DNA of 13,665 nucleotides from an uncultured archaeon (GTDB lineage Archaea; Halobacteriota; Methanosarcinia; Methanotrichales; Methanotrichaceae): contig CABMDX010000029.1 in assembly GCA_902385025.1 (NCBI GenBank), positions 1 through 13,665 on the forward strand. Direction: 5' to 3'. The notes under the pieces were generated by a model. That model did not search any database. It was not told where the DNA came from and saw nothing but the letters and a program-made list of their open reading frames with translations. Positions 1 to 6,868 of the stretch are shown here, one piece after another. Every line of letters starts with the position of its first letter. The first letter of the stretch is position 1. The translations under genes and the position numbers were made by a program.

Positions 1-2
1 AA

Positions 3-83
3 TATGTTCTCATCCCCTTCAGCTCTGTGGTAGCGGTCAAGGACTATATCGTGGTGGACGAAAGTCGGGCCATGAAGAAGTGA
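3..83 (+). CDS. C-terminal end of an upstream protein, possibly PRC-barrel domain (partial)
   Basis: An open frame enters from the left edge and stops at the TGA at 81-83, giving 26 residues that begin YVLIPFSSVVAVKDYIVV and end in MKK. The alternation of hydrophobic and polar residues (IPFSSVVAVKDYIVVD) resembles the last two strands of a PRC-barrel domain, a small beta-barrel common in methanogens, in which a VPF..V.AVGD-like stretch ends the domain. This is a resemblance only. The other two plus-strand frames look non-coding here. The gene start lies outside the window, so length and function cannot be judged. Confidence 0.45.
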   Translation, partial: YVLIPFSSVVAVKDYIVVDESRAMKK

Positions 84-169
84 GGAAGTGGCACATCCCC
101 ACAATTTTCCTGCAATTTTTCCCAGTGCCCGAAAAGGCTTAATCCTTCACAGATCCTAAAAATCGATCG

Positions 170-715
170 ATGATGAAATTCGCATTATATTTGGCCATCA
201 GCGCTCTATTGCTGGCATTGGCCGTGGCCGGAACTGCGAACGCTGCAGGAGACGGCAGCCCCGTCAAGGTTCTTCTGGAAACAAGCACGGGCAATATCAC
301 ACTCGAGCTCTACAGTGATATGCCCGTTACCGTCGGGAATTTTGTGAGCCTCGTGAATAAGGGATTCTATGATGGGGTAATCTTCCATAGGGTCATCGAC
401 GGCTTCATGATTCAGGGTGGAGACCCGGAGGGGACGGGCATGGGCGGACCCGGCTACACCATCAAGGATGAATTCACAGATCATAATAAGAACGATCGTG
501 GAACCATTGCCATGGCTAATGCAGGACCAAATAAAGGCGGCAGCCAGTTGTTCATCAACCTGGTGGACAACAACTTCCTGGATACCAAGCATCCCGTCTT
601 CGGCAAGGTGATCGAGGGCATGGATGTGGTGGACGCCATTGGCAAGGTGAAAACAGATGCCAATGATCGGCCACTGCAGGACGTATTGATCATCCGGGCC
701 AAGGTTATTGCATAA
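170..715 (+). CDS. Exported cyclophilin-type peptidyl-prolyl cis-trans isomerase
   Basis: Cyclophilins (EC 5.2.1.8) speed up cis-trans rotation of X-Pro bonds and help proteins fold. The 181-residue product starts with a signal peptide (MMKF, a hydrophobic stretch to about residue 20, then a probable cut near ANA-AG at 25-26), so it should act outside the membrane. The single cyclophilin domain fills the rest. Visible active-site blocks are FHRVIDGFMIQGGD (catalytic Arg of FHR), GTIAMANAGPNKGGSQLFIN and HPVFGKV. The SQFF block reads SQLF, so the first Phe is Leu, while the second, the equivalent of human CypA Phe113, is kept. The Trp of human CypA that binds cyclosporin is Phe here, as in many prokaryotes. 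No Shine-Dalgarno site precedes the ATG and a second in-frame ATG follows at 173, so the message may be nearly leaderless. A close paralogue follows 20 bases after the stop and the two are probably cotranscribed. Confidence 0.93.
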   Translation: MMKFALYLAISALLLALAVAGTANAAGDGSPVKVLLETSTGNITLELYSDMPVTVGNFVSLVNKGFYDGVIFHRVIDGFMIQGGDPEGTGMGGPGYTIKDEFTDHNKNDRGTIAMANAGPNKGGSQLFINLVDNNFLDTKHPVFGKVIEGMDVVDAIGKVKTDANDRPLQDVLIIRAKVIA

Positions 716-735
716 TTATGGAGATGAGAGAAGCT

Positions 736-1215
736 ATGGCAGAAAGCGCAAAGGAAAATGGCAAAAAGGTATTGCTCAAGACGAGCATTGGTGACATCAC
801 ACTTCAGCTTTACGATGATATGCCCATCACAGCCGGCAACTTCCAAAAGCTCGTCGAAAAGGGGTTTTATGATGGCACCATATTCCACCGCATCATCGAT
901 GGTTTCATGATTCAGGGAGGCGACCCAACCGGCACAGGCAGGGGCGGGCCGGGATATGCCATAAAAGACGAATTTACCCGCCATAACAAGAACGATCGAG
1001 GAACCATTGCCATGGCCAATGCTGGACCGAATACCGGCGGCAGCCAGTTCTTCATCAACCTCGTGGACAACAACTACCTGGACAAGGCCCATCCCGTCTT
1101 CGGCAAGGTGGTCGAGGGCATGGATGTGGTGGACAAGATGGGAAAAGCGAAGACCAATGCTATGGACAGGCCGCTAACTGAGGTCAAGATCCTGAGCGCA
1201 AAGGTTGCCACATAA
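736..1215 (+). CDS. Cytoplasmic cyclophilin-type peptidyl-prolyl cis-trans isomerase
   Basis: This is a second cyclophilin (EC 5.2.1.8), about 77% identical to its upstream neighbour by hand alignment over roughly 150 residues, but without a signal peptide, so it should stay in the cytoplasm. It is 159 residues from the start chosen here. Active-site blocks FHRIIDGFMIQGGD, AMANAGPNTGGSQFFIN and HPVFGKVVEGMDVVD are complete, including both Phe of SQFF. I prefer the ATG at 736 because GGAGATGA at 720-727, matching the archaeal anti-Shine-Dalgarno in 7 of 8 positions, sits 8 bases before it. An in-frame ATG at 718 has no such site and would add 6 residues. The gene is the second of a probable two-gene unit and is followed by a T-tract at 1222-1228. 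Confidence 0.93.
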   Translation: MAESAKENGKKVLLKTSIGDITLQLYDDMPITAGNFQKLVEKGFYDGTIFHRIIDGFMIQGGDPTGTGRGGPGYAIKDEFTRHNKNDRGTIAMANAGPNTGGSQFFINLVDNNYLDKAHPVFGKVVEGMDVVDKMGKAKTNAMDRPLTEVKILSAKVAT

Positions 1216-1221
1216 ACCAAC

Positions 1222-1228
1222 TTTTTTT
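1222..1228 (+). terminator. T-tract terminator after the cyclophilin pair
   Basis: Seven consecutive T residues lie 6 bases after the stop codon of the second cyclophilin. Archaeal RNA polymerase often stops at such T-runs without a hairpin. No strong stem precedes it. Confidence 0.5.
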
Positions 1229-1302
1229 ATAGCCTTTGGAGCGCTACGAATAGAGATGGTCAATGATCGATAATTTTTAGAAGATAATAGTAATAGGCAA
1301 AA

Positions 1303-1312
1303 CGTTATATCT
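1303..1312 (+). promoter_or_regulatory. Candidate TATA box for the small membrane protein gene
   Basis: CGTTATATCT, preceded by the A-rich stretch CAAAA (a BRE-like position), would place transcription start near 1334, about 16 bases before the ATG at 1350 and upstream of the AAGGAAG ribosome binding site at 1337-1343. An alternative AT-rich stretch at 1320-1329 is too close to the start codon to fit that ribosome binding site. Confidence 0.4.
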
Positions 1313-1349
1313 ATGGCGCTAAATATTTTATGACAAAAGGAAGATCTTT

Positions 1350-1586
1350 ATGGTTCATGTCAACTTGGCAGTTGTAATGGGGGTGCTTATAATCCTGACA
1401 GGCATTGCCCTCGTCGGGGTCCAGGTGATGGAGAAGGGCGGAGAGATTCAGGGCCAGAGTTTCAAGCTCATAGGGGCGGAAGCCGGGACCACCAAGTTTC
1501 AGGTGGAGACCACCTTTCCGGGTGTGCCTCTGATCGCTCTTGGAATGCTGTTAGTAATAGCGGGAGCTGCTTTTTCTCGCGGATGA
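1350..1586 (+). CDS. Small integral membrane protein of unknown function
   Basis: The product has 78 residues and I do not recognise its family. It has two hydrophobic segments, about residues 5-25 (LAVVMGVLIILTGIALVGVQV) and 58-75 (GVPLIALGMLLVIAGAAF). They are joined by a polar loop of about 30 residues that is rich in Gly, Glu and Lys and contains no Cys or His. This suggests a helical hairpin in the cytoplasmic membrane with the loop on one side. The start is supported by AAGGAAG 7 bases upstream and by a TATA-like box near 1303-1312. It stands alone, with T-runs on both sides, so its neighbours give no hint of its role. Coding is supported by the ribosome binding site and the clean membrane pattern. 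Confidence 0.75.
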   Translation: MVHVNLAVVMGVLIILTGIALVGVQVMEKGGEIQGQSFKLIGAEAGTTKFQVETTFPGVPLIALGMLLVIAGAAFSRG

Positions 1587-1640
1587 GCACTGGCCGTATT
1601 TTTGATATAAGTGACCCATATAGATTACCAGAACAATCCG

Positions 1641-1646
1641 TTTTTT
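1641..1646 (+). terminator. T-tract downstream of the small membrane protein gene
   Basis: Six T residues lie about 55 bases after the stop codon at 1584-1586. It is a plausible archaeal termination site; no clear stem-loop is present. The rest of the 1587-1756 gap holds TATA-like stretches (1705-1712 and 1744-1751) that probably belong to the next gene. Confidence 0.3.
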
Positions 1647-1756
1647 CGGAATGGGCAAATGGACACCTGATGGATTCACGGAATGGGATATACCTGATTG
1701 GAGCTTGATATAACCACTATTCTTCAGGGCCGAGCGGGCAAGACATATAAATCTTG

Positions 1757-2203
1757 ATGAAAGATGAAATGGCCATGAAGCCCAGAGAGCTCTCGAGAGA
1801 AGAATGCATCGCTCTGCTCGCCAAATGCAGGTACGGAAGGCTGGGACTGTCTCAATCCGACCAGACTTATATAATCCCCATGTCGTATGTTTATTCCCAG
1901 GGCAGGATCTTTCTCCACTCCCGGGGAAGGGGCAAGAAGCTAGAATTTGTGACCAAAAACCCCCGTGTTTGCTTTCAAATCGACACTCTTGATAAGAACA
2001 ACTGGTCGAGCGTTCTGGCCTACGGCATTGCCAGGCTTTCTGATGACATAGAGGCAAAGAAGAGGATGTTTGAGGCCTTCACAGAGAAGGGGCTGGGAGG
2101 CCATGGCGGCAAGAAGTTCCAGCCAGAGGAGCTGGAGAGGATGCCACTGACTGTCTGGGAGATCAGCATCGAGGAATTGACCGGCAGAGAAGGGGTCTGG
2201 TAA
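1757..2203 (+). CDS. Pyridoxamine 5'-phosphate oxidase-like FMN-binding split-barrel protein
   Basis: This 148-residue protein belongs to the FMN/F420-binding split-barrel superfamily, in the branch that includes NimA-like and general stress proteins. The typical pattern is visible: an N-terminal helix (MKPRELSREECIALLAKCRYGRLGLS), strands around YIIPMSYVY and GRIFLHS, then RGKKLEFVTKNPRVCFQID and SVLAYGIARL. The short length and single domain fit the family. Such proteins bind a flavin and reduce small substrates or simply hold the cofactor; the substrate here is unknown. The start is uncertain: TTG 1754, ATG 1757, ATG 1769 and ATG 1775 are all in frame, and the conserved part begins near MKPREL. 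A TATA-like ACATATAAATC at 1743-1753 would place a leaderless start near 1775. The stop TAA overlaps a following ATG (TAATG), and the rfcL start is 57 bases on, so cotranscription is likely. Confidence 0.82.
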   Translation: MKDEMAMKPRELSREECIALLAKCRYGRLGLSQSDQTYIIPMSYVYSQGRIFLHSRGRGKKLEFVTKNPRVCFQIDTLDKNNWSSVLAYGIARLSDDIEAKKRMFEAFTEKGLGGHGGKKFQPEELERMPLTVWEISIEELTGREGVW

Positions 2204-2243
2204 TGGATGCAAAGAAGATGAGACGCAAGAAAGAGAGCAGGTA

Positions 2244-2250
2244 GAGGTGA
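2244..2250 (+). promoter_or_regulatory. Strong ribosome binding site of rfcL
   Basis: GAGGTGA, nearly the full complement of the 16S rRNA 3' end, lies 9 bases before the ATG at 2260 and fixes the rfcL start. It begins on the last base of a 13-codon open frame (2203-2244) that starts in the stop of the preceding gene. Confidence 0.75.
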
Positions 2251-2259
2251 GAGCTGCAA

Positions 2260-3873
2260 ATGCCCGCCGCGGTGAAGTGGACTGAGAAGTACCGGCCCGA
2301 GTCCCTTGCACAGGTCCTTGGCAACGGCAAGGCCATTGAGGATCTGAGGGCCTGGGCCGCGGCCTGGGAAAAGGGGGCACCCATCACCGGAGCTGCTATA
2401 CTCTATGGTCCGGCGGGAACCGGCAAGACATCGGCAGCTCTCGCACTTGCGCGCGAATTCGACTGGGACGCAATAGAGATGAATGCCTCGGATGCGCGCA
2501 CGGCAAGCATGATTCAAAAGATTGCAGGGCCGGCTTCTCAGAGCATGACATTCTCAGGAAAGCTTCGCCTCGTGATCCTGGATGAGGCTGACAATCTGCA
2601 TGGCACTGCAGACCGGGGTGGAGCCGCAGCTATGCTGAAGCTGGTACGCGAGACTCGTCAGCCCGTCCTCCTGATAGCCAATGAATACTATGAGATCGAG
2701 AAGCCTTTGAGGGACGCGGCCAAGGGCATTCAGTTCCGGTCCATTCGCTCCACGACCATTGCCCAGGCCCTGAGGGGCATCTGCCAGGCAGAGGGCGTCT
2801 CCTGCGACCCTGATGCGCTGATGATGATCGCAGAGCGGGCGGGTGGCGATATGCGCTCCGGGGTCAATGATCTGCAGGCGGCCGCTGAAGGATCGAAGGA
2901 GCTGAAGCTCGATGATGTGGCCACTGCAGAGCGGGATGTCAAGTCCTCCATTTTCAAGGTCCTGGATATCATCTTCAAAGGAAGCGAAGCAAAGGTGGCC
3001 CTGCAGGCATCCTACGACCTGGATGAGAGCCCTGAGGATCTGATAAACTGGGTAGACGAGAACATGCCCCTGGCCTACGGAGGCGAGGATTTATTCCAGG
3101 GCTATGAAAGCCTTGCCAGAGCGGATATATTTCTGGGCAGGGTCAGCCGCAGGCAGAACTACGGCCTGTGGCGCTATGCAAGTTTCCTCATGACGGGAGG
3201 AGTGCAGGCATCAAAGGCGAAGCCCCGGCATGGCTATGTGGCCTTCCGGCCGCCCAGCCTGTGGCGCAGGATGGGCCAGACCCGCAAGGCACGCAGCATT
3301 CGAGATTCTGCAGCCAGGAAAATTGCAGGGCGCTGCCACGTCTCTGCCTCCTTCGCCCGTGCAGAGCTGATGGGCTTTGTAGGGCTGCTTCTCAAGGCGA
3401 AGAAGCTCGCAGCGCCGCTGGCGGCGGAGCTTGGGCTAGTGGAAGAGGAGATTGCGCTGCTATTGGGAAGCACTCCCAGCACAAAGAAGGTGCAGAGCAT
3501 CTTCGAGGAGGCGCAAAAGATCCGGTCGGCTGAGGAGATTGAGGATATCGAGCTGGCATGGCACGGGACGCCGCAGCATGCGCTCTCGCACGTGCACGAG
3601 GCGAGCGTGATACCTGTGCGGGCTGATGCGGACAGCATTCCTGACGCAAAGCCCCCGGAGGCAGAGATCCACGAAGCGAAGGCTCCCGGCGCAAAGGCAG
3701 GGCTGCCGGTGCCGGAGGTTGCTAGAGCGCCTGCTGAGCCGGCTGCTGCAAAGCCGGAGGCGCGCAAGCGGGGGAGGCCGCGAAAGGCGAAGGAGGAGGA
3801 GACGAAGGCGGAACCGAGGGTGGAGACGAAGATGGAGATGGGGAAAAGGCAGAAGTCGCTGTTTGACTTTTAG
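2260..3873 (+). CDS. rfcL: Replication factor C large subunit (clamp loader)
   Basis: RFC-L joins four small subunits to open the PCNA ring and load it on primed DNA during replication. The 537-residue product shows the AAA+ core: the RFC opening motif KWTEKYRPESLAQVLGN (6-22), Walker A GPAGTGKT (50-57), Walker B LVILDEAD (104-111), a sensor-1 block around Asn141, and sensor-2 GDMRSGVNDLQ with Arg199. A helical collar domain follows to about residue 430. The C-terminal tail (about 455-500) is rich in Ala, Pro, Glu and Lys. It is followed by KRGRPRK (503-509), an AT-hook-like motif, and ends in QKSLFDF (531-537), a PIP box that binds PCNA. A strong Shine-Dalgarno site supports the start. The gene follows the FMN-protein gene closely; the rfcS partner is not in the window. 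Confidence 0.97.
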   Translation: MPAAVKWTEKYRPESLAQVLGNGKAIEDLRAWAAAWEKGAPITGAAILYGPAGTGKTSAALALAREFDWDAIEMNASDARTASMIQKIAGPASQSMTFSGKLRLVILDEADNLHGTADRGGAAAMLKLVRETRQPVLLIANEYYEIEKPLRDAAKGIQFRSIRSTTIAQALRGICQAEGVSCDPDALMMIAERAGGDMRSGVNDLQAAAEGSKELKLDDVATAERDVKSSIFKVLDIIFKGSEAKVALQASYDLDESPEDLINWVDENMPLAYGGEDLFQGYESLARADIFLGRVSRRQNYGLWRYASFLMTGGVQASKAKPRHGYVAFRPPSLWRRMGQTRKARSIRDSAARKIAGRCHVSASFARAELMGFVGLLLKAKKLAAPLAAELGLVEEEIALLLGSTPSTKKVQSIFEEAQKIRSAEEIEDIELAWHGTPQHALSHVHEASVIPVRADADSIPDAKPPEAEIHEAKAPGAKAGLPVPEVARAPAEPAAAKPEARKRGRPRKAKEEETKAEPRVETKMEMGKRQKSLFDF

Positions 3874-4280
3874 GGTTTTATTCAACTCGTGCTGCCGCAG
3901 CATGTCGATATCGAAGGCGTTCTCTTGGATCTCTTCTAGTCACTTCCTATTGAACAGCCACAGTGCCCAGCCGTACTGAAAACCTCATCCGCTCTGGCAC
4001 CCCTGGCTTTGGCCCATGGCACTGCAATCTCATGCAGCCCATTCCTAATCAAGGCTGCACTATGTCCACCGGGGCCTCAATCTCAAAGAGCTTTATAGTA
4101 CAGAGAAAGACTATAGCCTGCGATTTTTGCCTCGGAATAGCTACGGTTTGTGTCAATACTCGTATCCATTTCTCGGTTTGCAAAGAATGGTACCGCCTAT
4201 GGCATTGAGAAACTTTCTATATGATAACCCGTCAGGTATGTGTAAGATTTAAAAACAGTCCTTGCCGGAGTGTAGTTCAT
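3874..4280. other. Long gap without a convincing gene
   Basis: These 407 bases between rfcL and the AlbA_2 gene hold no frame I trust. On the minus strand three short pieces read like protein remnants in different frames: EEIQENAFDIDMLRQHELN near 3880-3936, FQYGWALWLFNRK then a stop near 3940-3980, and NGLHEIAVPWAKARGARADE near 3985-4045. They may be a degraded gene, but I do not recognise a family. TATA-like stretches occur at 4093-4100 (TTTATAGT) and 4215-4224. No tRNA, array or strong hairpin was found. An 81-codon plus-strand frame at 3963-4208 looks like chance. Confidence 0.5.
4215..4224 (+). promoter_or_regulatory. Candidate TATA box of the AlbA_2/ATPase gene
   Basis: TTCTATATGA would put transcription start near 4245, giving a leader of about 36 bases that includes the GGAG at 4267-4270. 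This supports the start at 4281 over the ATG at 4221, which overlaps the box. Confidence 0.4.
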
Positions 4281-5948
4281 ATGACGCCAGCCGAACTCAA
4301 GGCCAGACTCTATGAAATGATGACGCTTCCCGCTGAAACGGAATGGGTCGAATTCAAGGAAGCCAAGAATGACCACGACTTCGATGATATCGGTAAGTAT
4401 TTTTCGGCATTGAGTAACGAGGCCAATTTAAGAGGGAAACCTGCTGGTTGGCTGATTTTTGGCGTAACAGATAAATTTCCTCGGCGAATCTGCGGAACTA
4501 ATTATCGGCTGCAAAAACCGGGTTTGGATAGACTAAAAGAGAAAATCACCCAGCATACCAATCATCAAATCACATTTCTAGAGTGTCACGAATTTTTCGA
4601 CATCCAGGGACGAGTGGTATTATTTGAAATACCTCCTGCACCAAGAGGGATCCCTACAACGTGGAATGGGATACCTTATGGACGCATCCATGACTCTCTA
4701 GGCCCACTAAGCCTTCAAGAAATCGAACAGATTCGTAGACAAGGCACGCCTGAAGATTGGTCTGCCCAAATATGTGAAAGTGCGACGATCAATGATCTTG
4801 ATCCCCAAGCCATAGCCTTCGCCAAGCAGGAGTACAAAAAGAAGAACCCGAAACTGGCCGCCGAAGTTGATCGATGGGATGACACTACTTTCCTAAACAA
4901 ATCCAAAGTTTGCATCAAAGGAACCATCACCCGGACGGCCATAATACTCCTCGGCAGGAACGAGTCTGAGCACTTTTTGTCCCCATCTGTAGCCGGAATT
5001 ACATGGGTGCTCAAAGATGCTAATGGGATGGAGAAAGATTATGAGCACTTCGGGCCACCGTTGATTCTGGCCGTAGATCAAGTATTCGCAAAGATCAGGA
5101 ATCTTACTTACCGATATCTACGCAATGAGACCCTTTTTCCCACTGAAATAACACAGTACGAATCGTGGGTCATTCGTGAGGCATTGCACAATGCTATTGC
5201 GCACCAAGACTATGCGCAGGGTGGCCGCATCAACGTTATAGAGGAGTCGGATTCTCTGCTTTTCACAAATCTGGGCGAATTTCTTCCGGGGAGCGTAGAG
5301 GAGTTCATCTTTCGAGATGCGCCCCCAGAGCACTACCGGAACCAATTTTTGGCCACCGCTATGGTCAACCTAAACATGATAGATACCATTGGCAGTGGCA
5401 TCAAACGGATGTTTACAATTCAACGTCGGCGGAGCTTTCCCATGCCTGAATACGACCTGAGTCAGCATGGAAGTGTAAAGGTGCGAATTATTGGTAAGGT
5501 GGTCGATGAAAAATACACACGAATGCTGATGATGAGGACCGATCTTCACTTGAAGGATGTGATAGCCCTCGACAAAGTACAGAAAGGAAAGCCCCTTAGT
5601 AAGGATGAATTCAAGTCTCTAAAAAATAAGCACCTAATCGAGGGACGACGCCCGAATCTATTCGTATCGGCAGAGGTCGCCGCTGCCACAGACACCAAAG
5701 CAGATTATATCAGAAAACGAGCATTCAACAAGAACCACTACAAAAAAATGATAGCTGATTATTTGGAAGAGTTCAATGAAGCATCCAGACAAGACATCGA
5801 TGACCTACTTTTTGATAAGATCTCAGATGCCCTTACCGATGCGCAGAAGAAAACCTCAATAACAAATTTACTTCAGGAATTGCGACGAGATGGGGTCATA
5901 AAGCCGCTGGGTACAACACGACATGCAAAATGGGTTATGTCTAAATAG
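4281..5948 (+). CDS. AlbA_2 (Schlafen-like) and GHKL-type ATPase domain protein, putative regulator
   Basis: The 555-residue product has the order known for RecG-like/AlbA_2 predicted regulators. An N-terminal AlbA_2 domain (about 15-155) shows ETEWVEFKEAK, DDIGKYFSALSNEAN, GWLIFGV and RGIPTTWNGIPYGR. A linker follows, then an HATPase_c_4-type ATP-binding domain (about 285-405) with REALHNAIAHQDY (299-311; Glu and Asn of the N box), FTNLGEFLPGSVEEF and the glycine motif DTIGSGIKRMF (368-378). The C terminus (about 485-555) looks like a winged helix. AlbA_2 domains bind nucleic acid, and relatives are annotated as transcription regulators or found near defence genes; the actual role is unknown. 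GGAG at 4267-4270, 10 bases before the ATG, sets the start; an upstream in-frame ATG at 4221 is less likely. Base composition is visibly more AT-rich than in rfcL, which fits recent acquisition. It faces the cut end of a HEPN gene. Confidence 0.85.
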   Translation: MTPAELKARLYEMMTLPAETEWVEFKEAKNDHDFDDIGKYFSALSNEANLRGKPAGWLIFGVTDKFPRRICGTNYRLQKPGLDRLKEKITQHTNHQITFLECHEFFDIQGRVVLFEIPPAPRGIPTTWNGIPYGRIHDSLGPLSLQEIEQIRRQGTPEDWSAQICESATINDLDPQAIAFAKQEYKKKNPKLAAEVDRWDDTTFLNKSKVCIKGTITRTAIILLGRNESEHFLSPSVAGITWVLKDANGMEKDYEHFGPPLILAVDQVFAKIRNLTYRYLRNETLFPTEITQYESWVIREALHNAIAHQDYAQGGRINVIEESDSLLFTNLGEFLPGSVEEFIFRDAPPEHYRNQFLATAMVNLNMIDTIGSGIKRMFTIQRRRSFPMPEYDLSQHGSVKVRIIGKVVDEKYTRMLMMRTDLHLKDVIALDKVQKGKPLSKDEFKSLKNKHLIEGRRPNLFVSAEVAAATDTKADYIRKRAFNKNHYKKMIADYLEEFNEASRQDIDDLLFDKISDALTDAQKKTSITNLLQELRRDGVIKPLGTTRHAKWVMSK

Positions 5949-5983
5949 TCATCGAAATTTGTGATTTAGATATAGATTTATGT

Positions 5984-6286
5984 TTAGATGTCAATTCTTT
6001 TCTTAGCAAAACCAACTACTGTAAACGCTTTTGCCTCAAATATAGACAGGCCAACACAATCGTGGCTCTTCTCCCGTATCCCATCTCGAAAGAGAACGGC
6101 ACGGGCGGAATGAAAGATCGCCAGATATGCCGAAGAAAGCGCGGACCTATATGCCTCCGCGTCCAGGTTCTTTCTAGCCTCATAGAGCCAGTCTCTTGCC
6201 TGGAGCAGAGACTGCTCGCTTTTGGTCCGAGAGGGCTCCACCTTTCGCAGTAGGCCGCGCAGAAAGCAATCATCGATATTCTTCAA
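5984..6286 (-). pseudogene. HEPN domain protein, C-terminally truncated remnant
   Basis: The first 75 or so residues match the HEPN family (PF05168): NIDDCFLRGLLRK near the start, SLLQARDWLYEARKNLDAEAYRSALSSAYLAIFHSARAVLF, then RDGIREKSHDCV. HEPN proteins partner with MNT-type nucleotidyltransferases as toxin-antitoxin pairs and are often RNases. A usual member continues for about 50 more residues with the second half of the helical bundle and, in many, an active-site Arg and His. Here the frame runs into unrelated residues (SIFEAKAFTVVGFAKKRID) and stops. A neighbouring frame reads LYLRQKRLQ then a stop, which looks like the normal continuation after a frameshift, so even that is short. The start is probably TTG at 6286 behind GGTGA at 6293-6297; GTG at 6295 is an alternative. 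It overlaps the reconstructed end of the MNT gene, the usual order. Confidence 0.78.
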
Positions 6287-6812
6287 ATGGCTCACCGTTC
6301 AATATCATTGAACTCATGACCAGGGAGTTGTAGAAGGCGGATCCTCTATCTTGAGCCTCTCACGCTTTTCGGGCATCAGCACCAGTAGATTAGCTTCGCT
6401 GTCCGCCTGGTGGCTCAAATCCTTCTGCAGCTTCGCCAACTCGTTCTCTGGAGGCAGGCTATCTGCCCTTATCCAGACATCAAGATCGCTGTCCTGGTGA
6501 TTCGTGCCCCAAGCCCAGCCCCCATAAAGGCCCAAGACCCTAGCAGAGCGCAGGCTCAGAGCCGGAACATCAAATCTCTCCAGGCTGAGCAAGAGTTTGA
6601 TGGCCCGAGAATGAGCGCCATCCAGCAGCGAATACTTGCCACCATCTCCTTGCAGCAGCCCGGGCTCCTCCAGGTAGCGCAGACAGCGAGAGACCTGTCC
6701 TTTGGTGACGCCTCTGGACCTGGAAAACCTCAGCCACATTGAAGGGGTATTGTAACATCACATAGCGCAGGACCCTGGCTCGCTCCTCAGTCTTGAACAG
6801 CTCTGTGAGCAT
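6270..6812 (-). pseudogene. Winged-helix plus MNT-type nucleotidyltransferase domain protein, two frameshifts
   Basis: Three frames on the minus strand join into one protein of about 180 residues. Segment one (from ATG 6812) reads MLTELFKTEERARVLRYVM...FNVAEV. After a shift near 6727-6731 (GTTTTCC has one base too many, or two too few) segment two continues SRSRGVTKGQVSRCLRYLEE, completing a winged helix, then SRAIKLLLSLERFDV. Next comes the nucleotidyltransferase motif GLYGGWAWGTNHQDSDLDVW, with the Gly-Gly/Ser and Asp-Leu-Asp residues that bind the nucleotide and metal. After a second shift near 6343 segment three reads YNSLVMSSMILNGE and ends at the TGA at 6270-6272. This is the antitoxin of an MNT-HEPN pair, fused to a DNA-binding head that probably regulated its own promoter. 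The stretch 6314-6739 alone stays open but lacks both ends. Sequencing error cannot be excluded. Confidence 0.82.
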
Positions 6813-6832
6813 ACGCAAAATTATGTTTACGT

Positions 6833-6840
6833 GCTATAAT
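6833..6840 (-). promoter_or_regulatory. TATA box of the MNT-HEPN unit, predicting a leaderless message
   Basis: Read on the minus strand the box is ATTATAGC, preceded by the A-rich AACAAAATG. Its centre lies about 26 bases before 6810-6812, the ATG of the MNT gene. This predicts a transcript that starts at the start codon; no Shine-Dalgarno site is present. Confidence 0.5.
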
Positions 6841-6868
6841 CATTTTGTTCATAGATCGAAAACAATTT

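Noticed and set aside
3234..3903. Long open frames on the minus strand opposite rfcL (3234-3767, 3392-3694, 3460-3903)
   Set aside because: They are low-complexity, Ala/Ser- or Arg/Leu-rich shadows of the GC-rich rfcL tail. The plus frame has all RFC motifs and a strong ribosome binding site.
3963..4208. 81-codon plus-strand frame in the gap after rfcL
   Set aside because: No ribosome binding site, odd composition rich in Cys and His, no recognisable pattern, and it overlaps minus-strand protein-like remnants.
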